Below are positions 32,022 to 41,422 of a stretch of 64,000 bases of DNA, piece by piece; the stretch's first letter is position 1, and each line of letters opens with the position of its first letter. The position numbers and the translations under genes are program-made. Origin of the DNA: VAZQ01 sp963756715 (GTDB lineage: Bacteria > Pseudomonadota > Alphaproteobacteria > Rhizobiales > Xanthobacteraceae); assembly GCA_963756715.1 (NCBI GenBank), contig CAVWOV010000030.1, positions 62,001-126,000 of the forward strand, in the 5' to 3' direction. Below the pieces are notes generated by a model, which had not been told where the DNA came from, searched no databases, and saw nothing but the letters and a program-made list of their open reading frames with translations.

Positions 32022-34806
32022 ATGACTGTCAGTGCAGACAAACCCGATCGGCCGACCGAAATCTATTCGGACCAGGACCTGCCGCTGCGGGACGACATCC
32101 GGCTGCTGGGGCGTTTGCTCGGCGAGACGATCCTCGATCAGGAAGGCCAGGCGATCTTCGATCTCGTCGAGCGGATGCGTGTTTTTTCCGTGCGCTTTCA
32201 TCGCGACAACGATGAGGCGGCGCGCCGGGAACTCGAAGCTCTGCTCAAGGGCTTGTCACCCGAGCAGGCGCCGCGGATCGTTCGCGCCGCCACCTATTTC
32301 TCGCATCTCGCCAATATCGCCGAGGACCAGCATCATATCCGGCGAACGCGCGCCCATACGCTGGCCGGTTCGTCACCCCGCGCCGGCACAATGGCGCACG
32401 CGCTGGCGCGCGCGGTGAAGGCGGGGATTCCTCCGGCGGATTTGCTGAACTTCTTCGATACCGCCCTCATCGGCCCGGTGCTGACCGCGCATCCGACCGA
32501 GGTTCGCCGCAAGGCCATCATGGCGCTCGAAATGACAGTCGCCGCGCTGCTCGACCAGCGCGATCGTGTGCGGCTGACCCACGAGGAGAATTGCGAGATC
32601 GAGGAACAGTTGCGCCGTGCAGTCGTGACCTTGTGGCAGACCAGCCTGTTGCGCGGCAGCAAGCCGACAGTGCTCGACGAGGTCGCCAACGGACTCGGTT
32701 ACTACGACGATACGTTTCTGAACGAAGTCCCCCGGCTTTATCAGGCGTTGGAGGATCAACTGCAGGAGCTCGAACCGAATACACCGCCGCACGACATCGC
32801 ATGCTTTCTCCAGATGGGGAGCTGGATCGGCGGCGACCGCGACGGCAATCCGTTCGTTACCGCCGATGTGTTGCGCCAGACCGCGCGGCTACAAAGTTGC
32901 AATGCGCTGCGCTTTTACCTCAACGAGTTGCACGAACTCGGTGGCGAACTGTCGCTCAGCACGCGTGTCGTCGAGGTTTCCCCCGAACTGATAGTTTTGG
33001 CCGACCGGTCGCCCGATCCGTCATCCGCATTTCGCCGAGGAGCCGTATCGCCGCGCGATCGCAGGAATTTACGCGCGCGTCGCCGCGACGCTGCGCCAGC
33101 TCGATGACACGTCCGCGCCCAGAACGCCGGTCGGCGACGCGCCCGCCTATCGCAGTGCGGAGGAACTGAAAGGCGATCTCGACGTCATCGCTCGCTCGCT
33201 CGCCGGCAACCGCTCGCGCATTCTCGCGCGGGGCCGCTTGCGGCTGTTGCGGCGCGCTGTCGATTGCTTTGGGTTTCATCTGGCCAGCATCGACCTGCGG
33301 CAGAACTCTGCCGTCCACGGACGGACGATCGCCGAGCTCTTCGAGTCGATCACGCCGGGAGCAGGCTATCTCCGACTTGCCGAGGACGAGCGCGTCGCGC
33401 TTCTTGTGCGCGAGTTAGAGACGGCGCGACCGCTGGTGTCGCCGTTCATGCCCTATTCCGATGAGACCCGGTCGGAACTGGCGATCTTCCGGACGGCTGC
33501 CGAATTGCGCGACACCTTCGGTCCCCGGATGATCCACACCGCCATCATCTCCAAGGCGGAGAGCGTGTCCGATCTGCTTGAGCTTGCCGTCCTGCTGATG
33601 GAAGCGGGGCTCGTGGATGCGCACGGCCGCAGCGCAATCGACATCGTCCCGCTGTTCGAAACGATCGAGGACCTGCGCAATTGCGCGCGGGTGATGGAAG
33701 CGGCATTTGCGCTGCCGGCCTATCGCCGCCTGGTCGCGAGCCGTGGCGACACCCAGGAGGTGATGCTCGGCTACTCCGACAGCAACAAGGACGGCGGCTT
33801 TGTGACGTCGGGTTGGGAACTCTACAAGGCCGAGATCGAGCTGATCGAGGTGTTCCGGCGCCATGGTGTCAGGCTCCGGCTGTTCCACGGCCGCGGCGGC
33901 TCGGTCGGCCGCGGCGGCGGTCCGAGCTACGATGCGATCCTGGCGCAGCCCGGCGGCGCCGTGTGTGGACAGATCCGCATCACCGAGCAGGGCGAGACCA
34001 TCTCGAGCAAATATGCCAATCCGGAAGTCGGCCGGCGCAATCTCGAAATCCTGGTGGCGGCGACGCTCGAAGCCTCGCTGCTGGCGCCGGAGCGCCATGC
34101 GCCGCGCGAGGAGTATCTCGCCGCCATGGAGGAGCTGTCCGCCGCGGCATTCGCGGCGTACCGCGATCTGGTCTACGAAACGCCCGGCTTCGAAGATTAT
34201 TTCTGGGCATCAACGGTGATCACCGAGATCGCCACCTTGAACATCGGCAGCCGTCCGGCGTCGCGCGCAAAGACCCGCGGCATCGAGGATCTGCGCGCGA
34301 TACCCTGGGTTTTCAGCTGGTCGCAGTGCCGGCTCATGCTGCCCGGCTGGTACGGCTTCGGCTCCGCCGTGACGTCGTTTCTGGCGGCGCATCCCGGCGG
34401 CGGCCTGGATCTGCTGCGCTCCATGCACCGCGAGTGGCCCTTCTTCCGGACGCTTTTGTCCAACATGGACATGGTTCTGGCGAAGAGCAGCATCGCGATT
34501 GCGTCGCGTTACGCGGAACTGGTGCCGGATGCGGACCTGCGGGAATCGATATTCCGGCGGATTCGCGCGGAGTGGAATGACTCGATCGAGGCGGTACTGA
34601 CGATCACCGAGCAGGGCCGTCTGCTTGAGCGCAATCCGCTGCTGGAGAGATCCATGCGCCATCGGTTCCCCTACATCGACCCGCTCAATCACGTGCAGAT
34701 CGAACTGATGCGGAAGAGCCGCGCCGCCGGTTCGACCGAACCGGTTCTGCGAGCCATCCACCTCACCATCAATGGAATCTCCGCCGGGCTCCGTAACAGC
34801 GGGTAA
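32022..34806 (+). pseudogene. ppc: Phosphoenolpyruvate carboxylase, single-base frame break
   Basis: The corrected protein is about 927 residues, the usual length. Catalytic landmarks are all present: LTAHPTEVRRKAIM (His), GSWIGGDRDGNPFVT, GYSDSNKDGGFVTS, FHGRGGSVGRGGGP and LTINGISAGLRNSG at the C terminus. It carboxylates PEP to oxaloacetate, replenishing the TCA cycle. The frame breaks at 33018-33019, where one extra C turns DRHPHFAEEPYRRAIAG into an unrelated tail. The second half is intact from about 33020 onward. ATG at 32022 follows ACGAGG. Since all key residues survive, the indel may be a sequencing artefact. Confidence 0.92.
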
Positions 34807-34875
34807 ATGTCATCGACGGGTATTGCACCTGACCTCAGTGGGACGGGTTGCCACGATCAAGGAGAATAACAAAGC

Positions 34876-35850
34876 ATGCAGCCAGTTCGCGCCTTCATGA
34901 CCGGTGTCCTCGCTTTGCTATGCCTGGGAACGGCCGTCAGCCACCAATCCGCCTGGGCGCAGGCGGCGAAAACGATCAAGATCGTCATCTCGGTTCCGCC
35001 GGGCGGGACGATCGATTTTCTGGTCCGTATTCTGGCCGATCATATCAACAAGGCGAACGGTCAGACGATTATCATCGAGAGCAAGCCGGGGGCCGGCGGG
35101 ATCATCGCTGCCGAATCAGTGGCGCGGGCCGCACCTGACGGCAACACGTTGCTGGTGAGCACCAACGGTATGGTGATCAACTCGATATTGAAGAAAGTGA
35201 ACTTCGACCCGCTGACGAGCTACGAGCCGATCTGCTATCTTGTCCAATCGCCGCAAATCCTCGTCGTCAACAGCGCATCGCCCTACCGCACGCTGGCCGA
35301 GTTTATCGACGCGGCACGCGCCAAACCTGCCGAATTGTCGATCGCCAGCGTCGGCCCGAATAGCACGCAGCACATCGCCATCGAGCGGCTCAAACGGTTG
35401 GCCGGAATCAATCTGACTTACGTGCCCTATACCGGCGGCGCGCCTGCCATCAACGCGCTGCTCGGCGGGCACGTGACGGCCGTGCTGCAGAACTATTCCG
35501 AGATCGGAGAACAATTGCGGGCGGGCAAATTGCGCGCGCTCGCCACGCCGTCGGCGAAGCGGATCGAGCCGCTGCCGGACCTCCCGACAGTCGCAGAATC
35601 CGGCTACAAGGACTTCGCCGCCGAGGTGTGGTTCGGGCTCGTGACCACCGGCAAAACTCCCAAGGCGACCGTATCGCAATTGGCCGGCTGGTTCCGCGCG
35701 GCATTGGAAGCGCCGGACGTCAGGGCGAAGCTCGTCACTCACGCGCTTTACCCCGATCCGGTTTGTGGTGCCGACTTTGCCGCTCGTATCCGTCATCAAG
35801 CCGAAGATTACCGGCGCGTGATCAGCGAGCTCAATATCAAGGGGCGTTGA
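34876..35850 (+). CDS. Tripartite tricarboxylate transporter (Bug-type) substrate-binding protein
   Basis: This 324-residue protein has a signal peptide (MTGVLALLCLGTAV...AWAQA) and the TctC/Bug fold: IVISVPPGGTIDFLVRILAD, ESKPGAGGIIAAESVARAAP, LNTDPLTSYEP-like VNFDPLTSYEPICYL and YVPYTGGAPAINALLGGHV. Bug proteins bind carboxylates and similar organic acids. No TctA/TctB membrane genes follow, so it is another orphan binding protein. A ribosome site (AAGGAGAATAAC) precedes ATG 34876. It lies 69 bases after ppc on the same strand. Confidence 0.92.
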   Translation: MQPVRAFMTGVLALLCLGTAVSHQSAWAQAAKTIKIVISVPPGGTIDFLVRILADHINKANGQTIIIESKPGAGGIIAAESVARAAPDGNTLLVSTNGMVINSILKKVNFDPLTSYEPICYLVQSPQILVVNSASPYRTLAEFIDAARAKPAELSIASVGPNSTQHIAIERLKRLAGINLTYVPYTGGAPAINALLGGHVTAVLQNYSEIGEQLRAGKLRALATPSAKRIEPLPDLPTVAESGYKDFAAEVWFGLVTTGKTPKATVSQLAGWFRAALEAPDVRAKLVTHALYPDPVCGADFAARIRHQAEDYRRVISELNIKGR

Positions 35851-36097
35851 CGATCCGGGCTTCGCCCGATCCTATCCGACAGGACTCAGGTCGAAGCAGC
35901 CGCGATCGAAGATCGCCTGCGTTGCGCCGAGTCTGACTGCGCCGGTTGGGATGGAGCGGCACAATTCGCTCCCCGATGCGGTCGGCATGCAGAGCGCACG
36001 CGTCCGCGGCAGTTTTGACAGTCAACGAGACGGCGGCGACACTCGTCGCAAGCGCGCCGATCAACGCAAGCGCGGTTGCTATTTTCACTACGGTCAT
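35837..36097 (-). CDS. Possible small secreted protein
   Basis: From ATG 36097 an 86-residue frame starts MTVVKIATALALIGALATSVA, a credible signal peptide, with AAGACCTGTGAAA before it. The mature part (LTVKTAADACALHADRIGERIV and an arginine-rich tail) resembles no family I know. It overlaps the end of the rightward binding-protein gene by 14 bases, so the true end may differ. It is doubtful and may be a decayed gene. Confidence 0.35.
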   Translation of the reverse strand: MTVVKIATALALIGALATSVAAVSLTVKTAADACALHADRIGERIVPLHPNRRSQTRRNAGDLRSRLLRPESCRIGSGEARIVNAP

Positions 36098-36382
36098 TTT
36101 CACAGGTCTTCTCTTTTCTTTTTGAGGTCGTTTCTGGTTCGTCGGAAGCAGTCCCGCTTCCACTCCCTAGGTGGAAATCCAATCCCCGGTGTGCAACGCA
36201 CAATGATGTGAATCCCCCGTGAGGGAGGTGCGAAAAAATGCCATATTTTGTAATGGGTTAAATCGATCTTCGCGTTTATGCGAATTTAATGCAGCGCACG
36301 CTGGCGGTTGAATTTTTCACGCGATTTCGCGCGGTAACTGGCAGCAAACAAGCGGCGCCTGAGGGATTCATCTCGGCCTAGT
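36098..36382. other. AT-rich intergenic region
   Basis: No gene is seen. The stretch 36225-36320 is much more AT-rich than its surroundings and has small hairpins (TTCGC, GTTTAT, GCGAA at 36269-36284; CGCGATTTCGCG near 36322). It separates two leftward genes and probably holds the promoter of the small secreted protein. Confidence 0.4.
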
Positions 36383-37888
36383 TTAGGGCGGCGGCGCATC
36401 CTCGCTCGGGCCGCGCAACGGGCGTTCCTCCATCCGGATCAGCGCAATCAAGCTGATAACCAGGCAGATCAGCCCCAGGGCGAATACGCCACGGAATACA
36501 TGCGCCAGTTCCAGGCCGACCGCATTGGCCGTTGCGGTTGCCGACGGTACTCGTCCACCGCGTCCTGGCGCGACACCGAGACCCGCAAGCACGATCGCGC
36601 CCATGATGGCAACGATGAACGCAGCCGTCAGGCCGCGGAAGAAGTTCATCCCGCCCATCGCGGCGCCGACCTGATGACGCGAGACCGCGTTCTGGATCGA
36701 GACCGTGCCGACCGGATAGGTCGTGCCGATCCCGAAGGCCACTACGCTGAGCACAGCGGCGACCGCGATCGGCGGCATGCCCGGCTGCCACGTCAGAAAC
36801 GCCAGCGCGACAATCGAGCAGCACAATCCCACGACCGGGACGCGCTTGTAGTGGTCGATGTGCATCATGGCGCGGCCGGACGCGATCGAGCCCGGCGTCG
36901 ACATGACGATGATGGGAATGAGCGCAAGGCCGGAATCGCTCGCCGAGTATCCATGCACGACCTCGTAGTAGAGCGGCAGGAATATGGTGAGCCCGATCAC
37001 CACACCTTGCGAGAAGGCGGTGCACACGGTGCCGGTGCGCATCACCGAGTTGGCCAGCACGGGAAGCGGCAGAAACGGCTCAGGCGTCCGGGTTAGCCGC
37101 CACGCGAAGAGCATCGACAGGACACCGGCGGTGATGACCAGTCCGACGACTTGCGGCGAGAACCAGGGATAACGTGTGCCGCCCCAGGTGAGCGCCAGCA
37201 GCAGGGGAATCGTCGAGGCCATCATCAGCGCGGCGCCGATCAGATCGAGCTTGTGCTTGCGTTCATGGCGGGGCAGGCGCTTGAGGGAATTGTGCGCCAT
37301 GACGACCGCCACCAGGCCAATCGGCACGTTGACCCAGAAGATGATCGACCAGTGGAAATGCTCGGCCAGAATGCCGCCGACCACCGGTCCTCCGAGCCCG
37401 GCCGTAACCCAGACGCTGCCCATGTAGGCCTGATAGCGGCCGCGTTCCCGCGGGGCCACCGCGTCGGCCATGATCGACTGCGCCAAGGGAAGAATGCCGC
37501 CGCCGCCAATCCCCTGCAGGCCCCGGCCGAGAATGAGCATGATCATATTGGGCGCGACCGCGCAGGCAGCCGAGCCGACGATGAAAATGCCGATGCTGGC
37601 GAGCATCATGGTGCGCCGGCCGTGAATGTCGCTGAGCTTGCCGTAGAGCGGAGCGACGGCGGTCGAGGTCAGCAGATAAGCCGTGACCACCCACGGCAAC
37701 AACTCGAAGTCATGGAAATCGCGTCCGATCGTCGGCAGCGCAGTCGCCACGATCGTCTGGTTGAGCGCTGCGAGGAACATCGCCAGCATCAGGCCGAACA
37801 CGATGGTGCGGATCTCGCCGTGCGCGAGCACCCAGCGGCCCGGTTGCGGGCCGGACGGTGGCGGGACGGGCGCTTTCGCTTCGGTCAT
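36383..37888 (-). CDS. DHA2-family MFS drug efflux transporter
   Basis: This 501-residue protein has about 14 membrane spans and DHA2 signatures: motif D-like LAALNQTIVATALPTIGRDF, motif A (GKLSDIHGRRTMML), ILGRGLQGIGGGGILPL, and motif C-like GLGGPVVGGILAEHFHW. These proton-driven pumps export drugs, dyes or toxic compounds. Both ends are short and cytosolic. ATG at 37888 follows a short gap; it is a single gene divergent from the stress protein. The specific substrate is unknown and no regulator lies beside it. Confidence 0.92.
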   Translation of the reverse strand: MTEAKAPVPPPSGPQPGRWVLAHGEIRTIVFGLMLAMFLAALNQTIVATALPTIGRDFHDFELLPWVVTAYLLTSTAVAPLYGKLSDIHGRRTMMLASIGIFIVGSAACAVAPNMIMLILGRGLQGIGGGGILPLAQSIMADAVAPRERGRYQAYMGSVWVTAGLGGPVVGGILAEHFHWSIIFWVNVPIGLVAVVMAHNSLKRLPRHERKHKLDLIGAALMMASTIPLLLALTWGGTRYPWFSPQVVGLVITAGVLSMLFAWRLTRTPEPFLPLPVLANSVMRTGTVCTAFSQGVVIGLTIFLPLYYEVVHGYSASDSGLALIPIIVMSTPGSIASGRAMMHIDHYKRVPVVGLCCSIVALAFLTWQPGMPPIAVAAVLSVVAFGIGTTYPVGTVSIQNAVSRHQVGAAMGGMNFFRGLTAAFIVAIMGAIVLAGLGVAPGRGGRVPSATATANAVGLELAHVFRGVFALGLICLVISLIALIRMEERPLRGPSEDAPPP

Positions 37889-38061
37889 ACGGGATATCTA
37901 TCTGGCTTTACCCTTCGCGTCTCATTCCGCATTGCACCCGACCACAACCTTGATTCCCGGTGCGGGGAAATTTGCCGCCGGGCACCGACATGGCTACTCT
38001 GCCGTCAGGTTCTGGCTTCGATGCAGACGCTTTGGGGGACATGAATGCTTGGGAGTCGGCC

Positions 38062-38901
38062 ATGAACATGAAAACCATTCTCGTTCCGGTCGAGCAACAC
38101 GATCTGCTGCCTTCGACGTTGCAGACTGCGCTCCTGCTGGCACGGAAGTTCGACAGCTACGTTGAGGGATTCGCGCTATCCCCCGCCATGGTCGAACTCT
38201 ATGCGCTCGATCCGGGAGGACCTTTGCCGATCGAGTTCAATGAGAATGAAGCCGAGATGGCGAAGGAGGCCCGCAGCCTGTTTGAGAAATTCATGAACGA
38301 ACAGGGCATCGCGAGGTCGGTCAAGATCGACACGACGCTCTCATTCGGATGGCTGGATGCGGCGCCCGACGGCGATCGGTTTGTCGGAAGCCATGGCCGG
38401 GTCTTTGACGTCACCGTCCTGGCGCGGCCTGATGCCGGCAAGTCACGACCGAGTATGTTGACGATCGAGGCGGCGCTGTTTGAAACCGGACACCCGGTGC
38501 TGATTGCGCCGCCGCGTCCACCGCAGCGGCTGGGCGACAATATCCTGGTCGCGTGGAATGGCAGCACCGAGCAGGCACGGACAACCGCGCTGGCGATGCC
38601 GCTTCTGCAGAAGGCAAGCCGCGTCACCGTGCTGACCGTCAAGGGCGGAACCGTGCCGGGGCCGACCGGCGAGCAGCTTGCCGCCTACCTCAAACGCAAC
38701 GGCGTGGATTCCGAGCCGGTCACTGTGGCGCCCGAAGGGAGAAGCACCGGCGAGTCGATCCTCGCACAAGCTGCTGCACGCGGATGCGACCTGCTGATCA
38801 AGGGGGCTTATACGCAGAGCCGGCTCAGACAGATGATCTTTGGCGGCGCCACGCGCCACCTTCTGACGAATTCACCGTTGCCCGTGCTGATGGCGCATTG
38901 A
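38062..38901 (+). CDS. Universal stress protein family protein
   Basis: This 279-residue two-part UspA-like protein begins MNMKTILVPVEQHDLLPSTL. Its second half has NILVAWNGSTEQARTTALAM and ends with a nucleotide-binding-type loop (LLIKGAYTQSRLRQMIFGGA, then TRHLLTNSPLPVLMAH). ATG at 38062 has GGGAG six bases upstream. ATG at 38041 in the same frame, after GGGGG, is an alternative that adds seven residues. The class is linked to stress survival, but the exact role is unknown. It is divergent from the efflux pump. Confidence 0.88.
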   Translation: MNMKTILVPVEQHDLLPSTLQTALLLARKFDSYVEGFALSPAMVELYALDPGGPLPIEFNENEAEMAKEARSLFEKFMNEQGIARSVKIDTTLSFGWLDAAPDGDRFVGSHGRVFDVTVLARPDAGKSRPSMLTIEAALFETGHPVLIAPPRPPQRLGDNILVAWNGSTEQARTTALAMPLLQKASRVTVLTVKGGTVPGPTGEQLAAYLKRNGVDSEPVTVAPEGRSTGESILAQAAARGCDLLIKGAYTQSRLRQMIFGGATRHLLTNSPLPVLMAH

Positions 38902-38925
38902 TCGGTGGTTGCCGACCGCAGGTGA

Positions 38926-39093
38926 CTAGCGGCTTTCGGAATCCGACTTCAGAGCCTGCGCCAGAACGCGCCTGAGTTCCTGCTCGAGCGCGGCAAGTTT
39001 CTGCAGCCGTTGAGCAATAATCAATAGCCGCTCCGAGGAGCCAGCCTCCTCATCGGGGAACGCGGCAAAGTAGCGCTTACCGTCCAGCATCAT
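38926..39093 (-). CDS. Small hypothetical protein of 55 residues
   Basis: This is a short but gene-like frame: MMLDGKRYFAAFPDEEAGSS, then a helix with leucine spacing (ERLLIIAQRLQKLAALEQEL, RRVLAQALKSDSESR). GGAG lies six to nine bases before the ATG. A perfect palindrome (39120-39137) lies 27 bases upstream. The helical second half may form a coiled coil. It converges with the universal stress protein gene. No function is suggested. Confidence 0.55.
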   Translation of the reverse strand: MMLDGKRYFAAFPDEEAGSSERLLIIAQRLQKLAALEQELRRVLAQALKSDSESR

Positions 39094-39119
39094 CAGCGCT
39101 CCGGCCTGAGGTGCTCCAA

Positions 39120-39137
39120 TGCATTAGGCATAATGCA
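39120..39137. promoter_or_regulatory. Perfect palindrome upstream of the 55-residue gene
   Basis: TGCATTA, GGCA, TAATGCA is a perfect seven-base inverted repeat in a locally AT-rich stretch. It lies 27-44 bases before the leftward small gene. Its position fits an operator overlapping a promoter, but the binding factor is unknown. Confidence 0.35.
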
Positions 39138-39340
39138 CAAGCGTAAAGAATCAATGCACGCTGAGTCGCGCAAGCGTGCCGGAGCGATAATCATCGGCTG
39201 TTGCATTCCCGTCACAAATATTCTGACCTCGTGAAGGCTGTCGCTTGCTTGCCACACGCTTCGCTCGGGGGCTTTCCAGCCGGATGACGCCTATCGCGGT
39301 GCGGCAAACGGACTATACTGACGCCGGCGAAGGAGCCCTC

Positions 39341-39649
39341 ATGTGGCTTGCAATCATCGCGCTGTTGACCTGCATGCCGGCGCTGTCCGCGAACGCACAA
39401 ATTCGTCAACCTGCGCCGGGAGCACCGGTGATACTGGTGCCCCAGCCCATGCCGCGGCCGATGCCGTCGGCGCCGCTCTCGCCGATGCCAACACCGCCCT
39501 TGCCGTCGGTGATACCTCCACGGCCGGCAAATGAATTGGCGCCACCGCCTGAACATCCTTCGACGGTATCCCCAAGCGACATCGATCGAACGATGCAGAC
39601 AATCTGCCCGGCGGGCGAAAGCTGCGTCCCGACGTCACCGGCACGCTGA
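39341..39649 (+). CDS. Small secreted proline-rich protein
   Basis: This 102-residue protein has a signal peptide (MWLAIIALLTCMPALSANAQ) and a mature part made largely of proline-rich sequence (APGAPVILVPQPMPRPMPSA, then PLSPMPTPPLPSVIPPRP). It ends with a short cysteine-containing tail (TICPAGESCVPTSPAR). ATG at 39341 follows AAGGAG. The two cysteines could form a disulfide in the periplasm. No family is recognised; low complexity makes homology inference unsafe. Confidence 0.6.
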   Translation: MWLAIIALLTCMPALSANAQIRQPAPGAPVILVPQPMPRPMPSAPLSPMPTPPLPSVIPPRPANELAPPPEHPSTVSPSDIDRTMQTICPAGESCVPTSPAR

Positions 39650-39682
39650 CCGCATTCCGGCCTCTCAGTGTTATCCAACTCG

Positions 39683-39934
39683 TCAAATCGCCGCGGCGCT
39701 GACGGCGTGCCGAACGCGGGTCGTCCAGTATTCCCAGGCGCGCGACATCGGCTTGGGCTGGAGATTGAACGCGCAGGCTAGTTCCGCTTCGGCCGGCGTC
39801 AGCGGGCTGACGCCGCCGAGCGCATGCGCTTCTCGCTGCATGTCGGCATTCCGGCAGGAGAACACCGCGCGGAACACCATCTGCTCCAGTGTCTCGCCCG
39901 CGACGGTTGCGCCGTGCCGGCGCATCAGCACCAT
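39683..39934 (-). pseudogene. 3' remnant of a class II aldolase/adducin family gene
   Basis: The 83 residues VLMRRHGATVAGETLEQMVF to MSRAWEYWTTRVRHA match the C-terminal quarter of class II aldolase/adducin-fold proteins (the RRHGATV strand is characteristic). The metal-binding N-terminal three quarters are absent, and a TGA stands immediately before the first ATG. The sequence upstream belongs to the next gene. This is a truncated leftover, not a functional gene. Confidence 0.75.
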
Positions 39935-39953
39935 TCAGCGGTCCGAGAGCCGT

Positions 39954-40385
39954 TTAGAGTCTCGGCGCCCAGCCCTGCGGCGCCAGTTCGAAGCCGGCGA
40001 ACTCAAAGCCGGGCGCGACCGTGCAGCCGACCAGCGTCCAGTCGCCCAGGCTGTGCGCCGCTTGCCAGGCGTGTGCCGGCACCACCGCCTGCGGACGTTC
40101 GCCGGTGGCAAGATCTCCGCCCAGCGTAATGCGTTCGACCGGGCCGGCCGCGGTCATCGCGATTTCGAGCGCGAGTGGGGCGCCCGCGTGATAGTGCCAG
40201 ACTTCGACGGCGTCGACTCGGTGCCAATGCGAGCGCTCGCCCTGCGCCAGCAGGAAATAGATCGCAGTCGAGGCTGCACGTTTGCCGTCGAGGGTGCGGG
40301 AGTCGCGAAAGGTCTCGCGGAAGTGACCGCCTTCGGGATGCGGCTTGAGGTCGAGCAGGCGGATGATGTCGGCGGCGGTCTGCAT
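39954..40385 (-). CDS. Cupin domain protein, DUF985/Cupin_5
   Basis: This 143-residue protein begins MQTAADIIRLLDLKPHPEGG, followed by HFRETFRDSRT, AIYFLLAQGERSHWHRVDA, EVWHYHAGAPL and the C-terminal GCTVAPGFEFAGFELAP. This is the DUF985 cupin pattern, with metal-site residues in SHWHR and EVWHYH. A sugar-epimerase-like fold is known, but the activity is not settled. It lies 52 bases after gloB on the same strand and may be co-transcribed. Confidence 0.9.
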   Translation of the reverse strand: MQTAADIIRLLDLKPHPEGGHFRETFRDSRTLDGKRAASTAIYFLLAQGERSHWHRVDAVEVWHYHAGAPLALEIAMTAAGPVERITLGGDLATGERPQAVVPAHAWQAAHSLGDWTLVGCTVAPGFEFAGFELAPQGWAPRL

Positions 40386-40437
40386 TGTCGTAGCGCTCGC
40401 GAGACGGCAGGGGCTTGGCGCGTCAACGCCTTCGCGC

Positions 40438-41205
40438 TCAAGACCTGTTCTTGCGCTCGCGGATTTCGGCGAACACCTGCCAGTCCGGGCTGCCGGAAAG
40501 GCCGACCGATTTCGCGACCTCGGCAATGTCCGCGCGCAGGAATGGATTGGCCGCCTTTTCTTCGCCGATGGTCGAGGGGATCGTCGGTTTATGCGCGGCG
40601 AGGAGGTTCCCGACCTCCTGTTCGCGTGCCGCCAGCGCCTTGTTGTCTGGCTCGATCGTGCGGGCGAAACGAATATTGGCCTGCGTGTATTCGTGACCGC
40701 AATAGACCTTGGTGTCGTCCGGCAGCGCGCGCAGCTTGAGCAGCGATTGCCACATCATTTCGGGTTTGCCCTCGATCACGCGTCCGCAACCGATCGAGAA
40801 CAGCGTGTCGCCGGCAAACAATAGCTTGTCGGCCGGAAAGAAATAATTGACCTGCCCGAGCGTGTGGCCAGGGGTCTCGATCACGCGGCCTTCGAGCCCT
40901 CCGACGCGAACGGTGTCGTGCTCGCGCACGGTCTCGTCGACCAGCGGAATGCGCGCGGCTTCCGCTTGCGGCGCAACAACGCGGCAGCGGTGGTGTTCCT
41001 TCAACGCCGGGATGCCGTCGGTGTGGTCGGCATGGTGATGGGTGACCAGGATATCGGTGAGCCGCCAGCCGGTGGCCTTGAGCGCGGCTTCGACCGCGGC
41101 GGCTTCCGGTGCATCGATCGCGGCGGTCGCGCCGCTCGCCGCATCGTGCAGGAGCACGCCGTAGTTATCCTTGAGACAGGGAAACAGATGGATCTGGGCG
41201 GGCAT
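40438..41205 (-). CDS. gloB: Hydroxyacylglutathione hydrolase (glyoxalase II)
   Basis: This 255-residue metallo-beta-lactamase-fold enzyme has THHHADHTDG at residues 55-64 (His56, His58, Asp60, His61) plus ETPGHTLGQVNY, FAGDTLFSIGCGR and CGHEYTQANIRFA. It hydrolyses S-lactoylglutathione to lactate and glutathione, completing methylglyoxal detoxification. ATG at 41205 gives the standard length. It is divergent from a methyltransferase gene, a pairing often kept in Bradyrhizobium relatives. Confidence 0.95.
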   Translation of the reverse strand: MPAQIHLFPCLKDNYGVLLHDAASGATAAIDAPEAAAVEAALKATGWRLTDILVTHHHADHTDGIPALKEHHRCRVVAPQAEAARIPLVDETVREHDTVRVGGLEGRVIETPGHTLGQVNYFFPADKLLFAGDTLFSIGCGRVIEGKPEMMWQSLLKLRALPDDTKVYCGHEYTQANIRFARTIEPDNKALAAREQEVGNLLAAHKPTIPSTIGEEKAANPFLRADIAEVAKSVGLSGSPDWQVFAEIRERKNRS

Positions 41206-41422
41206 GTCGTGTCCTTATATTGGTTCCGGCGCTTGATCAGTTCGCAGATGCGGCATGACGCGATCGACTGACAGGCATGGAGAGCATAAGCCCGCAATCC
41301 ATCGCCAAGAGTTACTTAGGCACCCCTAAAGCCTCATCGCAAGGCAGGTCAAAGTCTTTCGGCGCGTCACCGGTTGCCGCCTCGGAACGACCGCCCGTGC
41401 AATCCGTGCTACCCTCCGGCCC

